From assembly GCA_000531095.1 (NCBI GenBank), contig HG799467.1:441526-505525 (forward strand): 64,000 nucleotides of DNA. The letters run 5' to 3'. Below, in pieces: positions 9,601 to 19,833 of the stretch (the first letter of the stretch is position 1; every line of letters starts with the position of its first letter). The DNA is from Gemmata massiliana. Lineage in GTDB: Bacteria; Planctomycetota; Planctomycetia; Gemmatales; Gemmataceae. Made by a program: the position numbers and the translations under genes. The notes beneath the pieces were generated by a model, which saw only the letters and a program-made list of their open reading frames with translations, searched no databases and was not told the origin of the DNA.

Positions 9601-10018
9601 CGGCACCCGGTACTGCTCGAATAACTGCCCGTACAAGGTCCGCCGGTTCAACTTCCTCACGTTCGAGGGGAACGACTGGCACACCGACACGCTCAAGTTG
9701 GGCCGCAACCCGGAAGTGTCGGTTCGTAGTCGCGGCGTGATGGAAAAGTGCACGTTCTGCGTCCAGCGCATCCGCGGGGCCGAGATCGTGGCCGAGCGCG
9801 AGCACCGCCCGATCCGCGACGGCGAGATCCTGACCGCGTGCCAGTCCGCGTGCCCGTCCGGGGCGATCGTGTTCGGCGACCTGAACGACGCCGACAGCGC
9901 GGTCGCCCGGTGGAAGAACGAGCCCGCGAACTACGGGCTGTTGGCCGAACTGAACACGCGCCCGCGGCTCACGCACATGGCCGCGATCCGCAACCCGAAC
10001 CCCGCAATGCCGAAGTGA
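6677..10018 (+). CDS. actB: Alternative complex III subunit B, molybdopterin-like/Fe-S protein (ActB)
   Basis: This 1113-residue protein fuses a molybdopterin-oxidoreductase-like region (B1) with a four-cluster ferredoxin region (B2). The start has a twin-arginine element, SRRRFLALMG. Residues 90-800 follow the CISM catalytic-subunit fold. In ACIII this part is known to lack a Mo cofactor. From residue 878 the Fe-S Cys groups are CNGCSACVIAC, CVQCENAPCEIVCP, CVGTRYCSNNCP, CTFC and CQSACP, enough for one 3Fe-4S plus three 4Fe-4S clusters or four 4Fe-4S. It probably passes electrons from the quinol subunit to the ActA/ActE hemes on the periplasmic side. Confidence 0.93.
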   Translation: MNPDSTETPATTSVSLPLWRGLDELADSPEYQAAALNEFPEGATEFADEPSRRRFLALMGASLALTTGVGCNVRPASQRKIVPYTTQPDEIVLGVPLYFATSAPFGGYGQGVLVRSHEGRPIKVEGNPDNPSSLGGASLHALASVLDLYDPDRSRGVTRRGTSVGYDEALAALRAKLYPGGVANAGVRVRILGETTTSPTLGSQLTKLFATFPNAKWIQYDPISSDNVRAGTAKAFGSPLRAIYDFLKADVILSLDADFLGSGPGHVRYSRDFADRRKIREHGKDAKAIAEGKRLPEGVQADQVSRLYAVECMPTNTGAVADHRLPLLSAQLETFTRALAAELGVAGAPAAGALPDEAKAWIKPLAADLKAEARKGKTIVVVGEHAPASLHTLAFAINAHLGNIGQTVRLVPSSEVTVAGKTGDLKSLVAEMNAGQVDVLLIVGDANPVFTAPADIDFAGALAALAKDSTKLTFHLGQRQDETGVLCEWHVNEAHYLEAWGDIRGYDGTASIQQPLIAPLHHGKSAIELIGAILKDEPGVPATSRDPLDIVRATWQAWFEGQKRTEAFDTFWQESVRSGVVSGSAPAAVTAALAPNWAAGAPASPPIQGASDYELNIRACPALHDGRFANNGWLQELPKPLTKISWDNAAFLSPKTADALGIMDTYYEWNKGAGEHGRAEVGVIEIEVEGKKIKAPVWILPGHADGAVTVHLGHGRDGDRVGRIATTPDELNVDGKPARGFNAYPIRTSKDPWVTKAKVSVVSGGKYVLACTQGHWAMAEKDPVSGKLLDRKPVRKGSLDEYKRNPAFAKIPPMAAAETLEINQNIPLPKQKAGKNGHHPHDERLHPLNMYKPAEGLSPGLKDEQRRRWGMAIDLSACNGCSACVIACVSENNIPVVGKRQVTKGREMHWIRIDRYYESTTADMKGAKDAGAIKTYFQPVMCVQCENAPCEIVCPVGATVHSTDGLNDMTYNRCVGTRYCSNNCPYKVRRFNFLTFEGNDWHTDTLKLGRNPEVSVRSRGVMEKCTFCVQRIRGAEIVAEREHRPIRDGEILTACQSACPSGAIVFGDLNDADSAVARWKNEPANYGLLAELNTRPRLTHMAAIRNPNPAMPK

Positions 10019-10023
10019 CGTGT

Positions 10024-10085
10024 TTGTGGGGCGGGCGCTCGCCCGCCGCGGCTCTGCTCTGGCAGGTTGAACGCCTGCCCCACAA
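10024..10085. repeat. Composite inverted repeat between actB and actC
   Basis: The outer arms TTGTGGGGC (10024-10032) and GCCCCACAA (10077-10085) enclose two inner hairpins: GGCGGGCG/CGCCCGCC (10030-10037 and 10040-10047) and GGCAGG/CCTGCC (10061-10066 and 10074-10079). The cruciform-like layout is that of a REP/BIME-type intergenic element, not a simple terminator, and it sits inside an operon. Confidence 0.7.
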
Positions 10086-10105
10086 GAATGCCTAGAGGGA
10101 CTGAC

Positions 10106-11545
10106 GTGGCGACAGCGGAACTACCTCCTGCTCGATCGACCGAGCTGCCGCTCGAACCCGAGATGCACCCGCTCGTCAAGAGCGTGCACACCGGGCAGCC
10201 GCACAACTTGGTGACGGTCGGCGACGCGATCGGCAACGTCGTTCTCGACGGCAACCACCCGCGCGGCTGGTGGATCGGCTTTTTGGCCGGCTTCGCCATG
10301 CTGCAGGTGCTGGCGCTCGCGGTGTGCTGGCTGTTCTACATGGGCGTCGGGATCTGGGGCATCAACGTCCCGGTGGCCTGGGGCTTCGCGATCGTCAACT
10401 TCGTGTGGTGGATCGGCATCGGCCACGCCGGGACGCTGATCTCCGCCGTGCTGCTCCTGCTCCACCAGAAGTGGCGCACGTCGATCAACCGATTCAGCGA
10501 GGCCATGACGATCTTCGCGGTCATGTGCGCGGGCCTGTTCCCGCTCTTGCACATGGGCCGCCCGTGGTTCGCGTACTGGCTCTACCCGTTCCCGAACGTC
10601 GCCGGCGTGTGGCCCCAGTTCCGCAGCCCGCTCACGTGGGACGTGTTCGCCGTTACGACGTACTTCACCGTGTCGCTCGTGTTCTGGTACCTGGGCCTCG
10701 TGCCCGACCTCGCGGCCCTCCGCGACCAGGCCAAAAAGCGCTGGCAGCGCATCGCCTACGGGCTGCTCGCGCTCGGCTGGCGCGGGTCGGCGATCCACTG
10801 GCGCCGGTACGAGAAGGTTTATTTGATCCTCGGCGGGATCAGCACGCCGCTCGTGCTCTCGGTTCACACGGTCGTGTCCTTTGACTTCGCCGTGTCGATC
10901 GTCCCGCTGTGGCACGCGACCATCTTCCCGCCGTTCTTCGTCGCGGGGGCGATCTACTCCGGCTTCGCGATGGTGGTGCTGATCGCGATCCCCGTGCGCC
11001 GGTGGTACAAGCTCGAAGACTTCTTCAGTGACCACCACCTCGACATCATGGGCAAGGTGATGTTGGCGACCGGGTTCCTCGTCACCTACGGGTACTTCAG
11101 TGAGCTCTGGATGGCGTGGTACGGCCACACCCTCTACGAGTGGGGCACGACGATCGAGCGCATGTTCGGCCCCTACGGGTGGTCGTACTGGTGCCTGATC
11201 GGGTTCAACTGCGTGTTCCCGCTCACGGCGCTGTGGTCGCGGAAGATGCGCGTCAGCCCGTTCTGGATGTCCGCGATCTGCATCTCGGTGCTGATCGGGA
11301 TGTGGTTCGAGCGGTACGTGATCGTGATCACGCTGGCCCGCGAATACCTCCCGAGTGCCTGGGGCCACTACGCGCCGACGCTGTGGGACTACGCCACGAT
11401 GGTCGGCTCGCTCGGGCTGTTCCTGTTCCTGTTCTTCTTGTTCCTCCGATACCTGCCGATGATCTCGATCACCGAGATGCGCGAACTGCTGCCGAAGAAG
11501 CAGGGCGGCGGCGGCGGCCACTCGATCATGGAGAACGCGCCGTGA
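10106..11545 (+). CDS. actC: Alternative complex III subunit C, NrfD/PsrC-like quinol-site membrane protein (ActC)
   Basis: From a GTG at 10106 (preceded by AGAGGGA) the product is 479 residues; in-frame ATG 10088 and TTG 10067 are weaker. After a soluble N-terminus (about 60 residues with MHPLVKSVHTGQPH) come about ten membrane helices of the NrfD/PsrC type. Conserved polar residues include WIGIGHAGTLISAVLLL and the later DVFAVTTYFTVSLVFWYLGLVPD. ActC binds and oxidises menaquinol near the periplasmic face. The C-terminus is Gly- and His-rich. The TGA overlaps the GTG of actD by 4 bp, so the two are coupled. Confidence 0.93.
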   Translation: MATAELPPARSTELPLEPEMHPLVKSVHTGQPHNLVTVGDAIGNVVLDGNHPRGWWIGFLAGFAMLQVLALAVCWLFYMGVGIWGINVPVAWGFAIVNFVWWIGIGHAGTLISAVLLLLHQKWRTSINRFSEAMTIFAVMCAGLFPLLHMGRPWFAYWLYPFPNVAGVWPQFRSPLTWDVFAVTTYFTVSLVFWYLGLVPDLAALRDQAKKRWQRIAYGLLALGWRGSAIHWRRYEKVYLILGGISTPLVLSVHTVVSFDFAVSIVPLWHATIFPPFFVAGAIYSGFAMVVLIAIPVRRWYKLEDFFSDHHLDIMGKVMLATGFLVTYGYFSELWMAWYGHTLYEWGTTIERMFGPYGWSYWCLIGFNCVFPLTALWSRKMRVSPFWMSAICISVLIGMWFERYVIVITLAREYLPSAWGHYAPTLWDYATMVGSLGLFLFLFFLFLRYLPMISITEMRELLPKKQGGGGGHSIMENAP

Positions 11546-12147
11546 GTACCACCGTCACCCCCGGCACCGGCCACGAGCCGGGCCACGCACACGACCACGG
11601 CCACGCGGACCCGACCGTACCGGTCACCTACGGGCTCCTGGCCGAGTTCGAGACCGCCGACGAGATGTCCCACGCGACCGCGAAAGCGACCGCCGCCGGG
11701 TACACGCACATGGACGCCTACAGCCCGTACCCGGTGGGGGAGGCGGCCGACGCGCTGAACTTCCCCAAGTCGGAGATGGGGCCGATCATGTTCATCGGCG
11801 GTCTCACGGGGGCGTGCGCCGGGTTCACCATGCAGTACTGGGCGAACACCTGGGGGTACTCGCTGAACATCGGCGGGCGCCCGTACTTCAGTTGGCCGTC
11901 GTTCGTGCCCATCACGTTCGAGATGATGGTGCTCACGACCGCGCTCACGGGGTTGTTCGGCTTCATGGCGCTCTGCGGGCTGCCGCGATACAACCACCCG
12001 CTATTTAACTCGACGGCGTTCGATCGGGCGACGCGGGACCGCTTCTTCCTGTGCGTCGAAGCGACCGACCCGAAGTTCGATCTCGCCGCGACCCGGGCCT
12101 TCCTGAACGACCTCCACCCATTATCGGTCGAGGAGGTAATGGAATGA
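11542..12147 (+). CDS. actD: Alternative complex III subunit D (ActD, DUF3341)
   Basis: From the GTG at 11542, overlapping the actC stop, the product is 201 residues. It has a His-rich N-terminus (GHEPGHAHDHGHAD), the DUF3341 core VTYGLLAEFETADEM... with the AYSPYPV motif, and two membrane helices (MFIGGLTGACAGF and MVLTTALTGLFGFM). ActD is a structural membrane subunit of ACIII. The His-rich tail is not part of the usual family core. It ends in an ATGA overlap with actE. Confidence 0.92.
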   Translation: MSTTVTPGTGHEPGHAHDHGHADPTVPVTYGLLAEFETADEMSHATAKATAAGYTHMDAYSPYPVGEAADALNFPKSEMGPIMFIGGLTGACAGFTMQYWANTWGYSLNIGGRPYFSWPSFVPITFEMMVLTTALTGLFGFMALCGLPRYNHPLFNSTAFDRATRDRFFLCVEATDPKFDLAATRAFLNDLHPLSVEEVME

Positions 12148-12998
12148 CCACCGCGCTTTGTGAAGGCACAAGGAAAAAGGACAAAGGAAAAATGGGGAGC
12201 CGATCAATCGGTTTTTACCTTTTCGCTTTTGCCCTTTTGCTCCCCACCACAGTGGGGTGCCGCCAGAAGATGGCCGATCAGCCGTACTACCGGCCGCTCG
12301 AAGCCACCGATTTTTTCGAGGACGGACGCGCCAGCCGGCCGCTCGAGCGCGGGGTCATTCACCGCGCCCAGCGCCTCGAAACCGACCCGCTCGTCACCGG
12401 GCTGACCGCGGAAGAGTGGAAGCGGAGCTACGAGTACCGCGTGCCGCCCAAGGTCGAGGTGCCCGCGCTCAGTGCCGAGGACCGGATCCCCCGCTCCGTC
12501 GGCGCCCCGCGGTACAACCCGAAGGCCGCCGACAAGCCGAAGGTGTACGTGGACGAGTATCCGTTCCAGATGACGCACGCGGACCTGAAACGCGGCCAGG
12601 AGCGGTTCACGATCTTCTGCGCCGTCTGCCACGGGCCGCTCGGTAACGGCCAGGGCAAGATCTGGGAGCGCGGCTATTTGGTGCCGACCTCGTTCCACAC
12701 CAAGAAAGTGTCCCCGAGCGAACTGGACGTGAAGAACCCGCAGGGGTTGGGCATGTCGCGGGGGTACTCGACCTGGGGCATTTCCATCCCGATGGACGAG
12801 GTGCCGGTCGGGTACTACTTCGAGGTCATGACGAAGGGGTACGGCGGGATGCCGAGTTACTCGGCCCAGATTCCTGCCGCCGACCGGTGGCGGATCATCG
12901 CGTACATCCGGGCGCTGCAGTTGAGCCAGAGCGCCGACGCTGCGAAACTGCCGCCGGAAATCAAGAAATTGCTCGACGAGACGGGAGGTAAGAAGTGA
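12144..12998 (+). CDS. actE: Alternative complex III subunit E, monoheme cytochrome c lipoprotein (ActE)
   Basis: The ATG at 12144 is set by AGGAGG (12131-12136) seven bases upstream and overlaps the actD stop (ATGA), giving 284 residues. A later ATG at 12192 has a purine-rich leader and would start right at the signal peptide. The hydrophobic segment IGFYLFAFALLLPTTVGC ends in a plausible lipid-attachment Cys. The single heme c site is CAVCH. 'EDGRASRPLERGVIHR' after the anchor is typical for ActE. The protein is periplasmic and passes electrons out of ACIII. The signal region is coded by an A-rich then T-rich iterated sequence unlike its surroundings. Confidence 0.92.
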   Translation: MTTALCEGTRKKDKGKMGSRSIGFYLFAFALLLPTTVGCRQKMADQPYYRPLEATDFFEDGRASRPLERGVIHRAQRLETDPLVTGLTAEEWKRSYEYRVPPKVEVPALSAEDRIPRSVGAPRYNPKAADKPKVYVDEYPFQMTHADLKRGQERFTIFCAVCHGPLGNGQGKIWERGYLVPTSFHTKKVSPSELDVKNPQGLGMSRGYSTWGISIPMDEVPVGYYFEVMTKGYGGMPSYSAQIPAADRWRIIAYIRALQLSQSADAAKLPPEIKKLLDETGGKK

Positions 12999-14509
12999 GT
13001 AGTACTCCCGCAGCGGCACCGCCGGCGCCCGCCGACCAGCCCGACTGGTCCGGGTACACCCGTGTCGCGCTCATCATGGCCGTGGTCGGCTGGGTGCTGT
13101 TCGCCATCGTCGGCTTCGTTAACTACGGCGCGGCCAGTTCGCACGCGGTCGATGCCGCCGCGAAGGTCGAGAAGGCTAAGACCGAAAATACGCCGGACGG
13201 TCTCGCGCAGGCCGAGGCGGAGAAGGCCCACGCCGACGATGAGGTTCACGACTCGAAGTCGCGGTTCATGGTCGCGTATCTGTCCGGGTTCACCTACTGG
13301 CTGAGCCTGCCGGTGGGCGCGCTCGCGCTGCTCATGATCCGCTACGTCGCCAAGACGTCGTGGGGGCTGTTGCTCACGCGCCCGTTCGAGGCCGCGACGC
13401 GGACCCTGCCGCTCACGATCCTGCTGTTCCTGCCGATCGTCGGTGCTGTCGCGTACCACGACGACAAGCACGAGGCCCCGCTCTCGCCGTACTGGTGGTC
13501 CAGCCCGGCGCACGCGGCGCACGAATCGCACGACGTCAAGAACGACGCGCACGCCGATCCCGGCGACAAGCGGCAGCAGGCCGAAAAGCTCGGCAAGTTG
13601 CACCTGAACAAGGCCATCGCCGATCGCCAGGAGGCCGAGCGCAAGGAACGCGACGAGAACATCTACGGCTACCTCTCGGTGCCGGGGTTCGTCATCAACA
13701 GCGCGATCGTGTTCGGCGTGTGGGGAATCCTGATTTTCTTCCTCAACAAGTGGGGCAAGGAGACCTCCGACGCGACCGACCCGCGGGTCGTGGACCGCGG
13801 GCTGATCAAGCTCCAGAACATCTCGGGGCCGGGGCTGATCCTGTTCGCGATCATCACCACGTCCGCGGCGACGCAGTGGACGATGTCGCTCGAACCGGGG
13901 TGGTCGAGCACGATGTTCCCGGTGATCTTCTCCGTGAACACGTTCCTCACCACGATGGCGTTCGGCGTGTCGATGTTCCTGTTGATCGCGGACCGGCCCC
14001 CGTTCCGGGGGTTCATGCGGCCCAAGTTCCAGTTGGACATGGCCACGCTGATGCTCGTGTTCACGCTGTTCTGGTCGTACACCTCGTTCAGCCAGTTCAT
14101 GCTGGTGTGGATCGGGAACCTGCCCGAAGAGATCCCGTTCTTCCTGAAGCGGTCGAACGAGCACGGCGCCCGGTCGTTCTGGTGGTTCGTGTCGGCGGCG
14201 CTGATCGCGCTGCACTTCGCGCTGCCGTTCGTGCTGCTGCTGTTCCGCAACATCAAACTGCACCCGAAGCGGTTGCGGATCGTCGCGCTGTACCTGATGG
14301 TTATTTGTGCCGTTGACGTGATCTGGTGGGTCGCCCCGAGCGCCCCGGCGCACGGGAGCTTCCCGACGTACCTGATGGACGTCGGCGCGGTCCTCGGTGT
14401 GGGCGGGGTGTGGCTCATGTTCTTCGTCTACCAGTTGAAGCAGCGGCCGATTTTCCCGGACAACCAAGCGTTCTTGCTGCCGGAGGGGCACCACCATGAG
14501 CAGCACTAA
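12995..14509 (+). CDS. actF: Alternative complex III subunit F, NrfD-like membrane subunit (ActF)
   Basis: This 504-residue protein starts with a GTG overlapping the actE stop, behind a GGGAGG box. It has about ten membrane helices, with a long soluble insert (about residues 165-220, His/Asp/Lys/Glu-rich: HAAHESHDVKNDAHAD). It is homologous in layout to ActC and is the second NrfD-like subunit of ACIII, thought to form part of a proton path. The His/charged insert is longer than I expect for the family. The gene overlaps the next gene by 14 bp. Confidence 0.92.
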   Translation: MSSTPAAAPPAPADQPDWSGYTRVALIMAVVGWVLFAIVGFVNYGAASSHAVDAAAKVEKAKTENTPDGLAQAEAEKAHADDEVHDSKSRFMVAYLSGFTYWLSLPVGALALLMIRYVAKTSWGLLLTRPFEAATRTLPLTILLFLPIVGAVAYHDDKHEAPLSPYWWSSPAHAAHESHDVKNDAHADPGDKRQQAEKLGKLHLNKAIADRQEAERKERDENIYGYLSVPGFVINSAIVFGVWGILIFFLNKWGKETSDATDPRVVDRGLIKLQNISGPGLILFAIITTSAATQWTMSLEPGWSSTMFPVIFSVNTFLTTMAFGVSMFLLIADRPPFRGFMRPKFQLDMATLMLVFTLFWSYTSFSQFMLVWIGNLPEEIPFFLKRSNEHGARSFWWFVSAALIALHFALPFVLLLFRNIKLHPKRLRIVALYLMVICAVDVIWWVAPSAPAHGSFPTYLMDVGAVLGVGGVWLMFFVYQLKQRPIFPDNQAFLLPEGHHHEQH

Positions 14510-15224
14510 TCCCTCACCCCAAGACCCGGTCGTGAAACTCGCACCGAAGGGGCCGGGCGCGCCGGCGCACGACGACCACGATCTGAGTGGTCCGCCGTCC
14601 GCGGAAACGATCAAGCGCGGTTACGAAGAGGACAAGTACGACACCAAGACGGTCCTCAGCGTCCCGCTGCTCGTGGTGCTGTTCTTCGTGCTCGCGTTCG
14701 GCACCGTCACCGTGTTGTTCTCGGTGTACTCGAAGCCGACCGTGGACCCGAAGGCTCACCCGCAAGCGAAGGCGCGTAACGAGGCGGACCTCAACACCCG
14801 CCTGGGGCGCATTCACCGCGGCGGCGAAGTCGATCAGCCGCGCCTGGAACCGCTCCGGATGCGGTCAGGCGAGGCCCGTGCGATCACCCGGCCGGAGTTG
14901 CCGACCGGGAACTCGCCGGAGCTGCACCCGGAAGACCTGATCCCGAACAAGGACCGGTTCCCGGAACTGTACGCGACGGACAAGGGGCGCATCGGGCTCG
15001 ATAAGACGATGGCCCTGGACGGCGACGCGCTGAAATCGCTGTTCAAGTCGTCCGCCCCGCCGCTCGTGGAAGAGGCGTCGCGGTTCGCGCCGAGCGGGTC
15101 CAACGCCGGGCGCGGGGGCGAGGGGTCTCAAGTTGTCGTGCCGAAAGTGCCCGAAGTGAAGCCGCCGGCGCCGAAAACGACCGAGCCGGCTCCGACACCG
15201 AAGGGGAAGGAGAACAAGAAGTGA
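14496..15224 (+). CDS. Single-helix membrane protein linked to alternative complex III
   Basis: This 242-residue protein has a soluble, Pro/Lys/Glu/Asp-rich N-terminus (about 45 residues), one membrane helix (SVPLLVVLFFVLAFGTVTVLF) and a long hydrophilic periplasmic tail rich in Pro, Lys and charged residues. I recognise no domain. It is tightly coupled (14-bp overlap with actF, ATG behind GGAGGGG, 4-bp overlap with the SCO gene), so it is co-translated with ACIII and is a good candidate accessory subunit, analogous in position to the small ActG/H proteins of other ACIII clusters. No sequence similarity to those is claimed. Confidence 0.7.
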   Translation: MSSTNPSPQDPVVKLAPKGPGAPAHDDHDLSGPPSAETIKRGYEEDKYDTKTVLSVPLLVVLFFVLAFGTVTVLFSVYSKPTVDPKAHPQAKARNEADLNTRLGRIHRGGEVDQPRLEPLRMRSGEARAITRPELPTGNSPELHPEDLIPNKDRFPELYATDKGRIGLDKTMALDGDALKSLFKSSAPPLVEEASRFAPSGSNAGRGGEGSQVVVPKVPEVKPPAPKTTEPAPTPKGKENKK

Positions 15225-16270
15225 CACGCGCGAGCCGCTTCGCTCCTGTCGCTCTGCTCGCGGCCCTTTTCGGAGTGGTCGCGCTCCCGCTGCCGGCGCT
15301 CGCCGGTAACGACGGCGTCGTGCCGGCGCACGACCAGAAGAACCCCTCGCTCTCTGCGGCCCGCATCGACGAGCAGATCGGGGCACAGGTGCCACTGGAC
15401 CTCGTGTTCCGCGACGAGGACGACAAGCCGATCGCGTTGCGGGATTGCATTGCGGGGAAACCCACGATCCTCGTGCCGGTGTACTACCGGTGCCCGATGC
15501 TCTGCTCGAAGATGCTCAACGGTCTGCTCGACACGATGCGAGCCATGCCGGAGAACTTCTCCATCGGTGAACAGTTCAACGTCGTGACCGTGAGCATGGA
15601 CCCGAAGGAGCACAGCGGGCTGGCGAAGGAAAAGAAGGCCAATTACGTCGGCCTGTACGCGCGGCCGGGGCCGGCGGCCGAAGCGGGGTGGCGGTTCCTG
15701 ACGGGAACGAAGGAATCGAGCACCGCGCTCCTGAACGCGATCGGATACCGTTACGAGTTCGACAAAATGCTGAAGGAGTACGACCACCCGAGCGGACTGG
15801 TCATACTCTCGCCGACCGGGAAGGTCACGCGGTACTTCTACGGCATCAGCTACGACGGCGAGTTTGAACTGCCCGAGCAATCTAAGTGGCAGGGGAACGG
15901 CGCGAGACCGGATCTAACCGACGCCGAACTCCGTGCCCGGATGGAGACGGACCCGGAGAAGCGCCGGAACTACACCCGCCCCACCACCACGCTGCGGCTC
16001 TCGCTGATCGAGGCCGCGGACGGGAAGGGCGGGTCGCTCTTCGACAAACTCACGCTCCTGTGTTACCGCTACGATTCGCTGCACAAGGGCTACTCGCTCA
16101 ACGTGCTCCGCGTGGTTCAGGCCGGGGGGATTCTGACGCTCCTGGCACTCGCGATCGGTGTCTTTGTAGCGCTGCGGCGCGAGCGCCGGTCCCGCACCCT
16201 TTCGCCGGCACTGCCCGACGGCGCGGCCGGCGCCCCGTCCAACGTGTTACCCTCCGGGGGGACCGCATGA
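15221..16270 (+). CDS. SCO1/SenC-like copper chaperone with C-terminal membrane helix
   Basis: This 349-residue protein starts at GTG 15221, overlapping the previous stop. A cleavable signal peptide (VALLAALFGVVALPLPALA) precedes a thioredoxin-fold SCO domain. It has the Cys pair CPMLC and a His in 'EYDHPSGLVIL', the CxxxC...H copper site that loads the CuA centre of COX II. It differs from ordinary SCO proteins by a C-terminal membrane helix (about residues 295-318) and a tail, which would anchor it. It is followed directly by cox2 with an ATGA overlap. Confidence 0.88.
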   Translation: MTRASRFAPVALLAALFGVVALPLPALAGNDGVVPAHDQKNPSLSAARIDEQIGAQVPLDLVFRDEDDKPIALRDCIAGKPTILVPVYYRCPMLCSKMLNGLLDTMRAMPENFSIGEQFNVVTVSMDPKEHSGLAKEKKANYVGLYARPGPAAEAGWRFLTGTKESSTALLNAIGYRYEFDKMLKEYDHPSGLVILSPTGKVTRYFYGISYDGEFELPEQSKWQGNGARPDLTDAELRARMETDPEKRRNYTRPTTTLRLSLIEAADGKGGSLFDKLTLLCYRYDSLHKGYSLNVLRVVQAGGILTLLALAIGVFVALRRERRSRTLSPALPDGAAGAPSNVLPSGGTA

Positions 16271-17369
16271 CGACCCTGAGCATGTTACCGTTCATCCCCG
16301 AGCGGGCGTCCACGCTGGCCGACCAGTTCGAGTACCTGTTCTGGTACATCACCATCACCACGGGCGTCGTGGGGCTGGGGGTGTACGCGGCACTGGCGTA
16401 CTTCTGTGTCCGGTACCGGCGCGGCGCGACCAGCGGCTCTACGCCCCGCATCCTGGGGTCGACCCGGCTGGAACTGGCCTGGACGGTCGTGCCGCTACTC
16501 GTGTTCCTCACGTTCTTCGCGTGGGGCATGTTCGTGTACAACCACGCGGCGCACGCGCCGGCCGATTCCGAAGAGATCTTCGTTATCGGCAAGCAGTGGA
16601 TGTGGAAGGCCCAGTACCCCAACGGCCAGCGGGTCATCATCGGCGGGAACCCGGCCAACATGACCGAGGCCGAGCGGAAGTCGATCGGCAAACTGGTGCT
16701 GCCGCTGAACAAGCCGGTGAAGCTGACGCTCACCTCGGAAGACGTGATCCACGACTTCGGCGTGCCCGCGTTCCGCTCGAAGATCGACGTGCTCCCCGGG
16801 CGCTACACGACGGTCTGGTACCAGCCGACGAAGCTCGGCGAGTACCACGTCTACTGCGATCAGTATTGCGGCACCTGGCACTCCCTGATGGTCGGCAAGA
16901 TCGCCGTCGTCCCGGAACAGGACTACCGCGACTTCCTCCAGGGCTTCAAGCCGCTCCAGGGGTCGGACAACGCGGTGGACGGCTCGCTGGCTCACGAGGG
17001 CCGGCAACTGTTCCTGAAGCTCCAGTGCATCAACTGCCACGGGGCGAACGCGACCGCCAAGGCGCCGGTGCTCGAGGGGCTGTACGGGAGCCGCGTGCCG
17101 CTTGGCGGGGGGGGGCCGAGATCGCGGACGACCACTACATCATCGAGTCCATCCGCCGCCCGCGGCTGAAGGCCGTCGAAGGGTGGGAGAAGATCATGCC
17201 GGCCTACGACGAGAGCCAAGTGTCGGCCGAAGAAATGAACGCGCTCGTGGCATACATTCGGAGCCTGAAGAAGGGCACCACGCCGGACAACACCCAGCGG
17301 TTCCCGGCTCCGGTCGGCGCGCCGACCGAGCGGACCCCGTCCACCGTGCCCACGCCGGGAGGGAAATGA
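16267..17369 (+). CDS. ctaC: Cytochrome c oxidase subunit II fused to cytochrome c (caa3 type), frameshifted
   Basis: The ATG at 16267 overlaps the SCO stop. There are two membrane helices, then the cupredoxin domain with the CuA motif CDQYCGTWHSLM (from residue 197), then a cytochrome c domain starting CINCH at residue 254. The reading frame is broken at a run of nine Gs (17107-17115). The first frame ends at 17169. The rest of the cytochrome domain (ADDHYIIESIRRP...EEMNALVAYIRSL) continues in another frame to 17369. One extra G, or two fewer, restores a complete 367-residue caa3-type subunit. The Met ligand (KIMPAYDE) lies in the second frame, so the carboxy end is needed for heme ligation. 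Confidence 0.88.
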
Positions 17370-17372
17370 TTC

Positions 17373-19122
<1,750 letters not shown>

Positions 19123-19133
<11 letters not shown>

Positions 19134-19818
19134 CACCCACTCACCGGTGCTGAAGCACCACTTCGAGGACCTGGGTCAGCAGCACGCCTGCGAGCGGCTG
19201 GGAATGTGGATGTTCCTGGCCACGGAGATCCTGTTCTTCGGCGGCCTTTTTGGGGCGTACACGGTGTACCGGCTCTGGTACCCGGAAGAATTCGTGTTCG
19301 CCAGCGCGCAGTTGAACCGGACGTTCGCGACCATCAACACGATGTTCCTGATCACCAGTAGCCTCACGATTACGCTGGCGATCCGGTCCGCGAAACTCGG
19401 CGACCGCGGCGCGCTGATCCGCAACCTGCTCATCACCGCGGCGCTGGCGACTGCGTTCATGGTGGTGAAAGGATTCGAGTACGCGGAGGACTTCCACGAA
19501 CACCTCGTGCCCGGTCCGTCGTTCAGCCACGAGATCGCCGGGAAGGCCGTTGAACACGGACTGGACCCGGGCAAAGTGCAGTTGTTCCTGTGCTTCTACT
19601 ACATCATGACCGGTATCCACGGGATTCACATTCTCGTGGGCATCGGGTGCATCCTGTGGCTGGTGTGGGAAGCGTGGCGCGGGACGATCCCGCCCGAGAA
19701 CTACTCCACCGTCGAAGTGGTCAGCCTCTACTGGCACTTGGTGGACGCGATCTGGCTGTTCCTGATGCCGCTCCTGTACCTCGCCGGTGCCGGTAGTGGG
19801 TATGTGCCGCACCACTAG
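19123..19818 (+). CDS. ctaE: Cytochrome c oxidase subunit III
   Basis: This 231-residue protein has the family elements: an N-terminal [16 protein letters not shown], then [30 protein letters not shown] and the closing [23 protein letters not shown]. Seven helices reduce here to about five or six. The proposed start is TTG at 19123 with AGGAGA upstream; it overlaps the cox1 stop by 11 bp. Subunit III stabilises the oxidase and its proton uptake path. It lies between cox1 and cox4, as usual for caa3 operons. Confidence 0.93.
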
Positions 19819-19833
19819 CGTAACGTCTCTGGG

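Noticed and set aside
7559..9976. Long reverse-strand open frame opposite actB
   Set aside because: It is a composition shadow of a very GC-rich gene: Arg/Val/Ala/Gly/Asp-rich with no domain, while the forward frame is a clear ActB.
16521..17369. Separate small gene coding for the end of the cox2 cytochrome domain
   Set aside because: It is the continuation of the same domain in another frame, with no start or ribosome-binding site of its own.
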